From assembly GCF_006716095.1 (NCBI RefSeq), contig NZ_VFOK01000001.1, forward strand, positions 2,697,375 to 2,761,374: DNA of 64,000 bases, in the 5' to 3' direction. The notes below the pieces were generated by a model. That model worked only from the letters and a program-made list of their open reading frames with translations, had not been told where the DNA came from and ran no database searches. The DNA comes from Barrientosiimonas humi (GTDB lineage: Bacteria > Actinomycetota > Actinomycetes > Actinomycetales > Dermatophilaceae). The stretch's first letter is position 1. Every line of letters starts with the position of its first letter. The position numbers were made by a program, and so were the translations under genes. This document shows positions 42,289 through 51,615 of the stretch, one piece after another.

Positions 42289-42321
42289 AGCGCCCCCGGT
42301 CCGATGCGGACCGGGGGCGCT
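42289..42321. terminator. Bidirectional terminator between phoU and gpmA
   Basis: AGCGCCCCCGGTCC (42289-42302) pairs perfectly with GGACCGGGGGCGCT (42308-42321) across a five-base loop, between convergent genes. Confidence 0.88.
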
Positions 42322-42350
42322 GCCGTCGTACGTCCGCCGGCTCGCGCGGG

Positions 42351-43094
42351 TCAGCGGCCCTGCTTGGCCACGGCCTCGGCGGCCGCCTTCGCGGCCTCGG
42401 GGTCGAGGTACTCCCCGCCCTTGACGGTCGGCTGCAGCTGCTCGTCGAGGCGGTAGACCAGCGGCATGCCGGTGGGGATGTTGAGGCCGACGATGTCGTC
42501 GTCGGAGATGCCGTCGAGGTGCTTGACCAGGGCGCGCAGCGAGTTGCCGTGCGCCGCGACCAGCACGGTCTTGCCGTCGCGCAGGTCGGGGACGATCGCC
42601 GACTCCCAGTAGGGCAGGAAGCGCTCGATGACGTCCTTGAGGCACTCGGTGCGCGGCATCTCGTCGCCGAGGTCGGCGTAGCGCGGGTCGCCGGCCTCGC
42701 TGAACTCGCTGCCGGGCTCGATGGGCGGCGGCGGCACGTCGAACGAGCGGCGCCAGGTCATGAACTGCTCCTCGCCGAACTCCTCGAGCGTCTCCTTCTT
42801 GTTCTTGCCCTGCAGCGCGCCGTAGTGCCGCTCGTTGAGCCGCCAGTCGCGGCGCACCGGGATCCAGTGCCGGTCGCAGGTGTCGAGCGCGATGTTCGCG
42901 GTGGTGATCGCGCGGCGCAGCAGGCTGGTGTGCAGCACGTCGGGCTGCAGGTCGGCCTCGCGGATCAGCTCACCGCCGCGGCGGGCCTCCTCGCGACCCT
43001 TCTCGGTCAGGCCGACGTCGACCCACCCGGTGAACAGGTTCTTGGCGTTCCACTCGGACTCACCGTGGCGCAGCAGGACAAGCGTGTAGGTCAT
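42351..43094 (-). CDS. gpmA: 2,3-bisphosphoglycerate-dependent phosphoglycerate mutase
   Basis: 247 residues. The catalytic [10 protein letters not shown] motif with His10, [16 protein letters not shown], and the second histidine in [19 protein letters not shown] identify the dPGM family. It interconverts 3- and 2-phosphoglycerate in glycolysis. The gene is followed on the chromosome order by a YbjN-like gene and mshA in the same direction. Confidence 0.95.
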   Translation of the reverse strand: MTYTLVLLRHGESEWNAKNLFTGWVDVGLTEKGREEARRGGELIREADLQPDVLHTSLLRRAITTANIALDTCDRHWIPVRRDWRLNERHYGALQGKNKKETLEEFGEEQFMTWRRSFDVPPPPIEPGSEFSEAGDPRYADLGDEMPRTECLKDVIERFLPYWESAIVPDLRDGKTVLVAAHGNSLRALVKHLDGISDDDIVGLNIPTGMPLVYRLDEQLQPTVKGGEYLDPEAAKAAAEAVAKQGR

Positions 43095-43103
43095 GCGCCC
43101 ATC

Positions 43104-43616
43104 CTAGGAAGAGGCGTCGTCCCCGTCTCGGGCGAGCACCTGCCGGAACGCCTCGAGGTTGCGGGTGGACTCGCCGCGCGAGATGCGCCAGTCCCACTCC
43201 TTCTGCATCGACGTGCGGAAGCCGATGAGCAGCAGGTCGTTGAACGGCTCGTCGCAGGCCGCGAGCAGCACCCCGAACAGCTGGTCCAGATAGGCCTCGG
43301 TCACCGCCTCGAGCGGCACCTCGCCGACGACGAACACGTCGCCGAGCTTGTCGATGGCGTACGCCAGGCCGGGCAGGCGCAGGTTGCGCAGCAGCAGGTG
43401 GCGGTAGAACGCGTCGTGGTTCTCGTCGGGGGCGCGGATCACGAACGCCGACACCGACATCCCGCGCTCGCGCAGGATCAGCGAGACGACCGTCTTGAGC
43501 TTCTTCTCGCCGGGGAGCGTGACGGCGTACTCGCCGTCTGCGACGCCCGGCTCCCACTCGATCTCGGCGTCGGCGAGCGCCGACTCCAGCACCCGGGTGG
43601 CTTCGTCGAGGGTCAT
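43104..43616 (-). CDS. YbjN domain protein (type III secretion chaperone-like fold)
   Basis: 170 residues, with ATG overlapping the mshA stop (ATGA). The sequence [44 protein letters not shown] and [17 protein letters not shown] fits the actinobacterial YbjN domain, which lies after mshA and before gpm in mycobacteria as well. The function is unknown; the fold resembles small chaperones. It is likely co-translated with MshA. Confidence 0.85.
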   Translation of the reverse strand: MTLDEATRVLESALADAEIEWEPGVADGEYAVTLPGEKKLKTVVSLILRERGMSVSAFVIRAPDENHDAFYRHLLLRNLRLPGLAYAIDKLGDVFVVGEVPLEAVTEAYLDQLFGVLLAACDEPFNDLLLIGFRTSMQKEWDWRISRGESTRNLEAFRQVLARDGDDASS

Positions 43617-44953
43617 GGGATCACCGCCGTGGGTACGCCCGCGAGGGGCTGGTCGTGGGGCGCCTGCTCGCCCTGGCGGCAGGCCGTGCGATACAGCTCC
43701 AGCAGCTGGTCGGCCGTGCGGTCCCAGCCGAAGTCCTGCGCGTGGCGCAGAGCCCGCTCGCCCAGCTCGCGGCGCGCCTCGGGGTCGTCCAGCAGCGCCC
43801 CGAGCGTCTCGGCCCAGACCCTCGGGTCGTGGCCGTCGACCAGCACGCCGCCGTCGCCGACCGCCGTGGGCAGCCCGCCGACCCGGGCCGCGACCGTGGG
43901 GGTGGCGCAGCCGGCCGCCTCGACCGCGACCAGCCCGAACGACTCGCTGAACGAAGGCACCGCGAGCAGGTCGGCCGCGCGGTACCACTGGGCCAGGGTG
44001 GGCCGGTCGACCGGCGGGAGCAGGCGTACGACCTCGTCGAGACCGAGCTCGCTCACCAGGTCGGAGAGCCAGGTCGGATGGCGCAGGCCCGAGCCGCTGG
44101 GCGCGCCCAGCACGGCGACCACCAGGCGGCGGTCGGGGCGCGCGGCGCGCAGCCGGGCGGCCGCCCGCACGAGCACGTCGGGGCCCTTCAGCGGCTGGAT
44201 GCGACCGACGAACAGCAGCACGTCCTCGTCGTCGCCGAGCCCGAGCTCGGCGCGAGCCGCGGCGCGGTCGCCGGGGGTGAACGTGGCCAGGTCGACCCCG
44301 GGGCTGACGACGTGGACGCGGTCGGGGTCGGCGGCGTACAGCTCGATCAGCTCGCGCCGCTCGCTCGCGGTGTTGGCGACCAGCCAGCTGGCCGCGCGCA
44401 CGACCTGCTCCTCGCCGATCTCGCGGCCGGGCGGCTCGGGCGAGTCGTCGGCGGCGAGCTGGGCGTTCTTGACCCGGGCCATCGTGTGCATGGAGTGCAC
44501 GATCGGGAGCCGCCACCGGTCGGCGACCAGCCAGGCCACCTGCCCGGAGAGCCAGTAGTGGGAGTGCACCAGGTCGAAGTAGCCCTCGGGCAGACCGGCC
44601 AGCACCCGCATCACCCCGGCGGTGAAGGCGCACAGCTGACCGGGCAGGTCGTCCTTGCCGAGACCCTCGTAGGGGCCGGCGTCGACGAAGCGCACCCGCA
44701 CGCCGGGCGCGGCCTCGACGAGGTCGGGCTGGGCGGCGGTGGTGCGGCGGGTGAAGATCTCGACCTCGATGCCGCGGCGGCCGAGCTCGCGGGCGGACTC
44801 CAGGACGTAGACGTTCATGCCGCCCGCGTCGCCCTGGCCGGGCTGCTCCAGGGGCGAGGTGTGCACGCTGATCATCGCGACCCGCTGCACGGGGCAGCCC
44901 CCGGTGGGGTCCGGCCGCGTCCCGCGGTCGTCCGCAGCGTCGGTGGAGCTCAC
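43613..44953 (-). CDS. mshA: D-inositol-3-phosphate glycosyltransferase (mycothiol synthesis)
   Basis: 446 residues, GTG start. A GT-B enzyme of family GT4: the N-terminal [21 protein letters not shown] loop (given in part as [20 protein letters not shown]), [28 protein letters not shown], and the nucleotide site [19 protein letters not shown]. It joins GlcNAc from UDP-GlcNAc to inositol-3-phosphate, the first step of mycothiol. Two other mycothiol genes, mshD and mscR, are in this window. Confidence 0.95.
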   Translation of the reverse strand: MSSTDAADDRGTRPDPTGGCPVQRVAMISVHTSPLEQPGQGDAGGMNVYVLESARELGRRGIEVEIFTRRTTAAQPDLVEAAPGVRVRFVDAGPYEGLGKDDLPGQLCAFTAGVMRVLAGLPEGYFDLVHSHYWLSGQVAWLVADRWRLPIVHSMHTMARVKNAQLAADDSPEPPGREIGEEQVVRAASWLVANTASERRELIELYAADPDRVHVVSPGVDLATFTPGDRAAARAELGLGDDEDVLLFVGRIQPLKGPDVLVRAAARLRAARPDRRLVVAVLGAPSGSGLRHPTWLSDLVSELGLDEVVRLLPPVDRPTLAQWYRAADLLAVPSFSESFGLVAVEAAGCATPTVAARVGGLPTAVGDGGVLVDGHDPRVWAETLGALLDDPEARRELGERALRHAQDFGWDRTADQLLELYRTACRQGEQAPHDQPLAGVPTAVIP

Positions 44954-44992
44954 GACTTCGAGTCTCGCACGGGCCGCGGATAGCCTCGCGCG

Positions 44993-45796
44993 GTGACCAG
45001 CAGGCGGCCCGTCGGTGTCATCACGCGAGGGACCACCAACCCCAACCGGCTGCGCCGCTGCGACCGCTGGCTCGTCGCGACCCAGGCGCACCGGCTGCGC
45101 GGGGCGGCCCGGCCACCGGTGGTGGTCGACCTGGGTTACGGCGCCTCTCCCGTCACCGTGCTGGAGCTCGCCCGGCGCCTGCAGCCGGTGCGCCCCGACG
45201 TCGAGGTGGTCGGCATCGAGATCTCCCCCGAACGGGTCGCCGCGGGAGAACCGTTGGCGCGCAAGGGAGTTGGCTTCCGGCTCGGCGGGTTCGAGGTGCC
45301 GCTCGACGGACGTGACGCGCAGCTGATCCGGGCGTTCAACGTGCTCCGGCAGTACGACGAGGGCGAGGTCGCCGCCGCGTGGGAGCGGTTGCGCGGCCGG
45401 CTGGCACCCGGCGGGCTGCTGGTCGACGGCACCTGCGACGAGCTCGGCCGGATCGCCTCGTGGGTCGCGCTCGAGCGCTCCGGGCCGGTGTCGCTCACGG
45501 TGTCGCTGCACCTGGGCTCGCTCGCCGACCCTGCGGTCGTGGCCGAGCGGCTGCCGAAGGCACTCATCCACCGCAACGTCCCGGGCGAGCGGGTGCACGA
45601 CCTGGTCTCCGACCTCTCCGGTGCGTGGCGACGCGCGAGCCCGTTGATGGCGTACGGCCCGCGGCAGCGCTTCCTCGCGACGGTCGAGGCGCTGCGCGAG
45701 CAGGGCTGGCCGGTGCTGCACGGCCCCCGCCGCTGGCGGCTCGGCGAGGTCACCGTGGCCTGGGAGGCCGTGGCCCCGGCGCCCTACCCGGCATGA
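44993..45796 (+). CDS. Class I SAM-dependent methyltransferase-like protein
   Basis: 267 residues, GTG start, divergent from mshA with only 39 bp between the starts. The Rossmann motif I reads [17 protein letters not shown] and motif [13 protein letters not shown], followed by [15 protein letters not shown] and a post-motif [17 protein letters not shown]. This is the class I fold, and the gene is a frequent neighbour of mshA in actinobacteria. No substrate is known. Its stop codon lies within the first bases of palindrome copy C. Confidence 0.75.
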   Translation: MTSRRPVGVITRGTTNPNRLRRCDRWLVATQAHRLRGAARPPVVVDLGYGASPVTVLELARRLQPVRPDVEVVGIEISPERVAAGEPLARKGVGFRLGGFEVPLDGRDAQLIRAFNVLRQYDEGEVAAAWERLRGRLAPGGLLVDGTCDELGRIASWVALERSGPVSLTVSLHLGSLADPAVVAERLPKALIHRNVPGERVHDLVSDLSGAWRRASPLMAYGPRQRFLATVEALREQGWPVLHGPRRWRLGEVTVAWEAVAPAPYPA

Positions 45797-45860
45797 AACC
45801 GGGTTACGGCCGTTTGACCCTGATGCATTGGGGTCGAACGACCGTAACCCGGTTTCATGC
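45791..45860. repeat. 70-bp palindromic repeat, copy C
   Basis: Has the same ends as copies A and B (GCATGAAACCGGGTTACG and its inverse), while the centre differs (GCCGTTTGACCCTGATGC). It overlaps the stop codon of the rightward gene and lies between convergent genes, so a terminator role is possible. Confidence 0.88.
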
Positions 45861-45928
45861 GGGGCTGGGTGGGGTCGTACGCCCGGGCGGGCGTGGCCGG
45901 TCAGGCGGACCCGGGCGGGCGTGGCCGG

Positions 45929-47101
45929 TCAGGCGTCGCCGGGGGCGGCCAGGAAGACGCGGGGGCGGGCGGCGTCGGAGGCCGAGCCCGCCTCGGCGGG
46001 GGCGGCCGCTCGCACGTGCGCCCGGTCGCCCGCCTCCAGGAAGCATCCCTGGCCGGGGGCGACGCGCACGGTGGCCTGCGGCCCGACGACCTCGACGGGG
46101 GCGTCGAGCGCGAACAGGATGCGCGGCCGTCCGTCGGCCGGGACCGGCAGCGGGTCGGCCGCCACGGGGGCGGTGCGCAGCATGAAGTACGGCGTGCTCG
46201 CGGGGAAGCAGGTCCAGCCCTCGTCGAGCACCCCACGCTCGGGCTCGATCTGCCGGTCGAGGTCGGCGATGCGCAGCAGCTCGTCGACGTCGATGTGCTT
46301 GGGGGTCAGGCCGGCCCGCACGACGTTGTCGGAGTTGGCGAGGATCTCGACCACCACCCCACGCACGCCGGCGTGCAGCACGCCCGCGTCGACGAAGGCG
46401 TAGTCGCCCGGCCGCAGCACGACGTGCCGCATGACCAGCAGCACCACGAGCCCGATGTCGCGCGGGTGCTGCTCGGCGATCCGCACGACGGCGTCGAGCG
46501 CCGGCTCGGCGGGCGCCAGCGGGCGGCACGCCTCGACCACCGCGTCGGCCAGCTCGGCCTGCTCGTCGGACGACAGGTGCAGCAGGGTGGCGAGCAGCGC
46601 GCGCGCCGGCTCGGGAGCCTCGGTGGCCGCCGCGACGTGGCCGGTGAGCGCCTCGACGTCGAGCAGCTCGGCGAGCGCTCGGGTGTCGTCGAACCGTCGC
46701 AGACCGGCGAAGACCTCGAAGTCGGTGAGGGCGTACCACGCCTCGGGCTTGGCCCAGCCGTCGCCGTAGGTGCCGGCGGGGGCGCTGGCCGCCTCCTCGA
46801 CGCTGGGGTGGGCCTGGATCGACAGCGCCTGCACGGGCGCGAGGACCTTGAGCAGGAACGGCAGCCGCCCCCCGAAGCGCGCGGCGAGGTCGCCGAGCAC
46901 CCGCTGCGGGTCGGCCGCGACGAGCCCGTCGAGGTGGCCCTGCGCCCCGTCGCCGAGGAGCCGGCTCGGCGCCGCCTCGTGCGCGCCGAGCCACAGCTCG
47001 GCCTCCGGCTCAGGGGTCGGCGCGGCACGCCCGGTCATCCGGGCGATCACCTCGTGGGACCCCCAGGCGTAGTGCTGGATGTGCCCCTCCAGGAGCTGCA
47101 C
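45929..47101 (-). CDS. manA: Mannose-6-phosphate isomerase, class I
   Basis: 390 residues. Zinc-site motifs AELWLGAHEAAPS, SIQAHPSVEEA (QxHP) and ALVDAG-type YAFVDAGVLHAGVRG are visible, along with the MNV-like GLTPKHIDVDELL. It interconverts fructose-6-phosphate and mannose-6-phosphate, supplying mannose donors for cell-wall glycolipids. It is monocistronic, running toward the palindrome. Confidence 0.93.
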   Translation of the reverse strand: MQLLEGHIQHYAWGSHEVIARMTGRAAPTPEPEAELWLGAHEAAPSRLLGDGAQGHLDGLVAADPQRVLGDLAARFGGRLPFLLKVLAPVQALSIQAHPSVEEAASAPAGTYGDGWAKPEAWYALTDFEVFAGLRRFDDTRALAELLDVEALTGHVAAATEAPEPARALLATLLHLSSDEQAELADAVVEACRPLAPAEPALDAVVRIAEQHPRDIGLVVLLVMRHVVLRPGDYAFVDAGVLHAGVRGVVVEILANSDNVVRAGLTPKHIDVDELLRIADLDRQIEPERGVLDEGWTCFPASTPYFMLRTAPVAADPLPVPADGRPRILFALDAPVEVVGPQATVRVAPGQGCFLEAGDRAHVRAAAPAEAGSASDAARPRVFLAAPGDA

Positions 47102-47122
47102 GTCGTCTCTCCCCCGCTGCCC

Positions 47123-47926
47123 TCAGCCCAGAAACTCGCCGACCAGCGACCGTACGCGATCGCGGTGCTGCCACATGATGCCGCCCGGGGGCAGCACCTC
47201 GAGCCGGCAGTCCGGGATCAGGTCGGCGATCTGCTCGGCCACCGGGACCGGGTGGGCGGGATCGCGCTCCTGCGCGAGCACGAGCACCGGCGCGGTCACC
47301 GCGCGCAGCGCGGCCCGGTCGGTCATGGCGGTCTCCTGCGGGATCGTCCGCAGCGCCCGGCGTACGTCCGTGGCCACCACGACCTCGGCCTGTCGCCGGC
47401 ACCACGCGCGCACGTCGGTGCGGGCCCGCACCTGCGCCGGCTGCTCCTCGAGCAGCAGCTGCATGACCCCTTCGACGTCGCGCTCCTCGGCGAGCTCGGC
47501 CATGCGCAGCAGCCGCTCGCGCGCCTCGTCGCGGCGCGGGGTGTCGAGCACGGCCGGGATCACCAGCACGATGCGCTCGAAGCGGGACGGGTCGTCCTGC
47601 AGCAGCCGGCAGATCGCGCCGGCGCCCATGCTCACGCCGAGCGCGCGGGTGGCCCCGGTGCGGCGGGCGACGGCGTCGAGCTCGCCGGCGAGCGCCGCGT
47701 AGGTCCACGGCGTCTCGGGCGAGGAGGAGGCCCCGTGGCCGCGGAAGTGGAAGAAGACCTTGCTGCCCGGCACTCCCCCGCCGAACGGCCGGGTCGTGTC
47801 GATGGTCCCGCTCAGCCCGTGCGCGAAAACCGTGACCGGAGAACCGGATCCGGTGATGGCGTACTCGATCGCGCCGTCTGCCGTCGGCAGCATCGACGTG
47901 ATGCGGGAAGCGGTGGGCAGCGGCAT
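47123..47926 (-). CDS. Alpha/beta hydrolase
   Basis: 267 residues from ATG 47926; a GTG at 47932 overlapping the previous stop is an alternative. The oxyanion region VFAHGLSG, nucleophile elbow LGVSMGAGAI (GxSxG), and a catalytic Asp and His near AQERDPAHPV and GGIMWQH support the fold. Substrate is unknown. It is coupled to a DUF2516 gene upstream. Confidence 0.8.
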   Translation of the reverse strand: MPLPTASRITSMLPTADGAIEYAITGSGSPVTVFAHGLSGTIDTTRPFGGGVPGSKVFFHFRGHGASSSPETPWTYAALAGELDAVARRTGATRALGVSMGAGAICRLLQDDPSRFERIVLVIPAVLDTPRRDEARERLLRMAELAEERDVEGVMQLLLEEQPAQVRARTDVRAWCRRQAEVVVATDVRRALRTIPQETAMTDRAALRAVTAPVLVLAQERDPAHPVPVAEQIADLIPDCRLEVLPPGGIMWQHRDRVRSLVGEFLG

Positions 47927-47928
47927 GC

Positions 47929-48249
47929 TCACCAGGGGCCGTAGGGCCCGTTGTTGCGGCCGCCCCCGACCATGCGCTGCACGGCCGGCCGCACGTCGGC
48001 GAGGTAGACCGAGGCGCCGACGACGGCGAGCAGGCTGAAGATGTTGAGCGGGTTGGTCACGGTGATGAAGCCGATGGCGGCGCTGGCGCCGGTGATGCCG
48101 CACCAGGCGGGCTTGTTGAGCTTGCCGGCCGCGGTGTAGGCGTCGGCGCGGTGGCGCAGGGAGTCGACGAAGGCGAAGACCTCGAGGGCCAGCACCGCCA
48201 CTCCGAGCAGGAGGGCGATCGCGTTCTGCACCTGGAACACCGAATCCAT
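47929..48249 (-). CDS. DUF2516 family membrane protein
   Basis: 106 residues with three hydrophobic helices (AIALLLGVAVLALEVFAFVD, GITGASAAIGFITV, IFSLLAVVGASVYLADV), the family layout with LRHRADAYTAAGKLNKPAW between the first two. The function is unknown. The last residues are GGRNNGPYGPW. It directly precedes an alpha/beta hydrolase with a 4-bp overlap or 2-bp gap. Confidence 0.85.
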   Translation of the reverse strand: MDSVFQVQNAIALLLGVAVLALEVFAFVDSLRHRADAYTAAGKLNKPAWCGITGASAAIGFITVTNPLNIFSLLAVVGASVYLADVRPAVQRMVGGGRNNGPYGPW

Positions 48250-48259
48250 ACCGAGGAGC

Positions 48260-48685
48260 CTAGACGTCGACCAGCACGGTGAACGGGCCGTCTCCCACGA
48301 GCTCGACCTGCATCATCGCGCCGAACCGGCCGGTGGCCACCTCGAGGCCGCGGCCGCGCAGCGCCTCGACCACCGCGTCGACGAGCGGTTCGGCGACCGG
48401 GCCGGGCGCCGCGGCCGACCACGAGGGCCGCCGCCCCTTGCGGGTGGCGCCGTAGAGCGTGAACTGGGAGACCACCAGCACGGGGGCGCCGGCGTCGAGC
48501 AGCGACTCCTCGTCGCGCAGGATGCGCAGCTCGGCGATCTTGCGGGCCATCGCCTCGACCTGCTCGGGTCCGTCGTCGTGGGTCGCGGCCACCAGGGCGA
48601 CCAGGCCCGGGCGGTCGATGCGGCCGACGACCTCCTCCTCGACCGTGACCGCCGCGCGGGTGACGCGCTGCAGGACCGCCCGCAT
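48260..48685 (-). CDS. dtd: D-aminoacyl-tRNA deacylase
   Basis: 141 residues, full family length. [17 protein letters not shown] contains the catalytic SQFTLYG motif, and [14 protein letters not shown] carries the GP cis-dipeptide region that excludes L-amino acids. It removes D-amino acids from mischarged tRNA. The ATG overlaps the stop of the asparaginase gene. Confidence 0.95.
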   Translation of the reverse strand: MRAVLQRVTRAAVTVEEEVVGRIDRPGLVALVAATHDDGPEQVEAMARKIAELRILRDEESLLDAGAPVLVVSQFTLYGATRKGRRPSWSAAAPGPVAEPLVDAVVEALRGRGLEVATGRFGAMMQVELVGDGPFTVLVDV

Positions 48686-49653
48686 CAGATCCCTCGCACG
48701 ACGACCCGGCCGACCGGCTCCCCGTGGCCGAGCACCGGCACGTCCCCGACGCGGTCGAGCACCGGCTGGTCGACACCGGCCGTGCGCAGCAGCCGCGCCA
48801 TGATCGGCGCGCGGGCGCGCTGCCCGCCGTCGACCACCTTGACCGCGAAGCCGCGGCCGTCGGCGAGCCCGACGGCGTAGACCGCCTCGGCGCCGTCCTT
48901 GGCGACGAGGCCGCCCACCCCGGCGATCAGCTCGGTGACGTCGCGCCCGTCTCCGCCGAGCATGCGCGGGTGGGCACCGATCGCGTCGCGGACCCGCGCC
49001 TCGGGGGTGCCGGGCGCGGCGGCGGCGATGCGTCCGAAGCAGCGCGCGAGCCCGGCCACGCTGATCGCCATGACCGGGGCGCCGCAGCCGTCGACGCCGA
49101 CCGCGCCGACACCTTCGCCGGCGAGGTCGGCGAGCGCGGCGGCGATCGCCTGCTGCAGCGGGTGCTCGGCCTCGCGGTAGGTCGCGGTGTCCCAGCCGGC
49201 CGCGACGCAGGTGGCGAGCATGGCCGCGTGCTTGCCCGAGCAGTTCTGGGTGATCGACTCCTTGTCGTGGCCGGAGCGGATCCAGGCCAGCCGCGCCTGC
49301 TCGCCGTACGGCAGGTCGGGCGTGTTCTGCAGGGTCGCCACGGGCAGGCCCGCACCGGCGAGGATGCGCTGCACCCCGTCGAGGTGGATCTGCTCGCCGG
49401 AGTGGCTGGCGCAGGCCAGCGCCAGCAGGTCCGGCGGCAGGTCGAGCCCGGAGCGCAGCATCCCGATCGCCTGCATCGGCTTGTTGGACGAGCGCGGGAA
49501 GTGCGGGGCGTCGACGTCGCCGAAGCGGCGGGTCACGGCGCCGTCGGCCGCCACCTCGACGGCGATCGCCCGGTGCAAGGACTCGACGAATCCGGACCGC
49601 TCGACGTGGGCCAGCACGGGCGCCTCGGACAGCGCGGAGATGGGGTCGCTCAC
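48685..49653 (-). CDS. Asparaginase II family protein
   Basis: 322 residues, GTG start. It matches the Rhizobium etli-type L-asparaginase II family: [45 protein letters not shown] and [22 protein letters not shown]. It hydrolyses asparagine to aspartate and ammonia. No signal peptide is seen, so it is cytoplasmic. It overlaps dtd by one base. Confidence 0.9.
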   Translation of the reverse strand: MSDPISALSEAPVLAHVERSGFVESLHRAIAVEVAADGAVTRRFGDVDAPHFPRSSNKPMQAIGMLRSGLDLPPDLLALACASHSGEQIHLDGVQRILAGAGLPVATLQNTPDLPYGEQARLAWIRSGHDKESITQNCSGKHAAMLATCVAAGWDTATYREAEHPLQQAIAAALADLAGEGVGAVGVDGCGAPVMAISVAGLARCFGRIAAAAPGTPEARVRDAIGAHPRMLGGDGRDVTELIAGVGGLVAKDGAEAVYAVGLADGRGFAVKVVDGGQRARAPIMARLLRTAGVDQPVLDRVGDVPVLGHGEPVGRVVVRGI

Positions 49654-49727
49654 GCGGATCAGGCTAGCCAGACGCGCCGGAGCCCCCGGCCAGCGGCTGG
49701 TCGGGGGCTTCGGGTGCGGGCGAGCGG

Positions 49728-51431
49728 TCAGCGGTCGTTGCGACCGTCCTTCTCGCCGGTGATGGCGTCCTTCACCTTGTCGAAGAAGCCCTTGCGCTCA
49801 CCGTCGTTCGCGTCGCCGCGGCCGGGGTCGCCGACGGTGCCGTCACCCGGGGTCCGCTCGACGCGACCGGCGTCGCGGTCGGTGCCGAGGCCAGCCGACT
49901 CGTCCAGCGGCGAACCGCTGCTCGGGCTGCCGTACGTCCCCGCACCCGGCGCGCCGGACGCGTCCGCGGTGCTGCGCTCACCCGGGCGGTCGAACGTGTC
50001 GCCGGCGCCGGTGCCCGCAGCGCCGGTGCCCGCGGCGCCGGTCGTGCCGGGACGGTCGAACGTGTCACCGCCCGTGGTGCCCGGCCGGTCGTAGGAGCCG
50101 GTCCCGGGGGCGCCGGCCGAGCCGACGTCGCCCGGGCGGTCGTACGAACCCGCGCCGGGCGAGCTCGGCGCACCCGGGTCGCCCGGGCGGTCGAACGTCG
50201 ACGGCTGGGTGGGCGGCACGCCGGGAGCACCCGGGTGGCCGGTCGTCGGCTGCACGTCGGGCTCCGGCGCGTCGGGACGACCCGGAGCCGGCGGCACCTC
50301 GGGCGTGCCCGGCTCGGGCGGGACGCCCGGCTGGCCGGGCTGACCCGGCACCGGAGGTACGTCGGGCGTGCCGGGGGTGCCCGGCGTGCCCGGCTGCGTC
50401 TCGGGCAGACCCGGCTCGGACTGGGTGCCGGTGCGCGGCGTCGTCTCGCGACCGAAGCCGGAGTCACGGTCGGTGCCGAACGCGCCGGTCTGGTCGCTGT
50501 GCTGGCGGTCGCCGAAGCCTGCGTCACGGTCGCCGCCGAGGCCACGGTCGCGGTCGCGGTCGCCGAAGCCTGCGTCACGGTCGCCACCCAGGCCACGGTC
50601 ACGGTCACCGCCGAGGCCGCTGTCCTGGTCGCGGACCGGGTCGAGGCCGGTCGCGGTGTCGCCGCGGCCGGTGCCGGCAGCGGTGGTGAAGCCGGTGTCG
50701 CCCTCACGGCCACCGGTCAGGCCGGTGTCGCGGTCGCCGCCGAGGCCGGTGACACCGCCACCGACACCCGCGTCACGGTCGCGGTCGAAGCCGCCGGCGC
50801 GGTCACCGGTCAGGCCGGCGTCCCGGTCGCGCTCGGCGCTCAGGCCACCGTCACGGTCCCGGTCGCCGAAGCCACCGTCGCGGTCCCGGTCGCGGTCGCC
50901 GAAGCCACCGTCACGGTCGTTGTCCCGGCCCAGGCCGGTGCCGGCGGCACCGGCAGCGCCGGCCACACCCGTACCGGCTGCCCCGGCCACACCGGCGTCG
51001 CGCGCGTTGTCGTCGCGCACGCCGTCGCCGCGCAGACCGGCGTCGCGGCCGGTGCCGTCGCCGAGCTGCCCGTCGCCGCGCTGCCCGTCGCCACGCTGGC
51101 CGACGCCACCCGCGGCGGGCGGCTGCAGGCCGTAGTGGGAGTAGAGCTGCTGCTCCTGCTCGACGTCGAGGTGCTGGTCGGCGTCGACACGCGGCGCGTC
51201 CTTGACCTGATCTTTGGTGAACGACAGCTGCACGTCCGTGCCGGAGAGCTCGGCGCCCTGCAGCGGCACGAACGACTCGGACGTGCCGAACAGGCCGGTG
51301 TTGACGGTGATCCAGGCGGGCTGCCCGGTCTGGTCGTCGAGGTAGACCTCGCCGATGGTGCCGATCCGGTCGCCGTTGCGGTCGACAGCGGTGCCGCCGC
51401 GGATGGCTTGGACGTTCTCGTTCGTGATCAC
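49728..51431 (-). CDS. PRC-barrel protein with a very long low-complexity tail
   Basis: 567 residues, GTG start. Residues ~1-85 are a PRC-barrel domain (GGTAVDRNGDRIGTIGEVYL, AWITVNTGLFGTSESFVPL) followed by a short helix with LYSHYGLQPP. Residues ~115-330 are Gly/Asp/Arg repeats of GDRDRD type, ~335-420 are Pro/Gly-rich, ~425-510 hold repeats of DRPG preceded by TF or SY, and the end is a basic amphipathic helix GFFDKVKDAITGEK. The domain is usual in stress or RNA-related proteins of actinobacteria; the tail is highly charged but near neutral and probably disordered. Function unknown. Confidence 0.8.
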   Translation of the reverse strand: MITNENVQAIRGGTAVDRNGDRIGTIGEVYLDDQTGQPAWITVNTGLFGTSESFVPLQGAELSGTDVQLSFTKDQVKDAPRVDADQHLDVEQEQQLYSHYGLQPPAAGGVGQRGDGQRGDGQLGDGTGRDAGLRGDGVRDDNARDAGVAGAAGTGVAGAAGAAGTGLGRDNDRDGGFGDRDRDRDGGFGDRDRDGGLSAERDRDAGLTGDRAGGFDRDRDAGVGGGVTGLGGDRDTGLTGGREGDTGFTTAAGTGRGDTATGLDPVRDQDSGLGGDRDRGLGGDRDAGFGDRDRDRGLGGDRDAGFGDRQHSDQTGAFGTDRDSGFGRETTPRTGTQSEPGLPETQPGTPGTPGTPDVPPVPGQPGQPGVPPEPGTPEVPPAPGRPDAPEPDVQPTTGHPGAPGVPPTQPSTFDRPGDPGAPSSPGAGSYDRPGDVGSAGAPGTGSYDRPGTTGGDTFDRPGTTGAAGTGAAGTGAGDTFDRPGERSTADASGAPGAGTYGSPSSGSPLDESAGLGTDRDAGRVERTPGDGTVGDPGRGDANDGERKGFFDKVKDAITGEKDGRNDR

Positions 51432-51563
51432 GGTGTAGTCCCTTCGATCGTCGGAGTCACGGTCGGGAGGAAGACCTCCGTCCTGCTTTCCACCCGACCA
51501 TCGCGGCCTTGCTGGCCTGTTCACCCTAAGGCATATGAATCCGCGAAATCTGGGGACGCGAAC

Positions 51564-51602
51564 GATGACGGCGCGCCCCCTTCGCGGGGACGCGCCGTCA
51601 TC
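51564..51602 (-). terminator. Terminator after the hbhA-like gene
   Basis: GATGACGGCGCGCCCC pairs with GGGGACGCGCCGTCATC, with one bulged A and a short CTTCGC loop, 14 bp past the stop of the leftward gene. The rest of the gap to the PRC-barrel start (51432-51563) holds no gene. Confidence 0.8.
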
Positions 51603-51615
51603 GGGGTGAAGCGGG

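Noticed and set aside
40308-44558. 1416-codon open frame on the plus strand across regX3-senX3, phoU, gpmA and mshA
   Set aside because: It is the antisense or out-of-frame shadow of well-supported genes in GC-rich DNA; its translation is rich in Arg/Ala/Gly and His with no domain.
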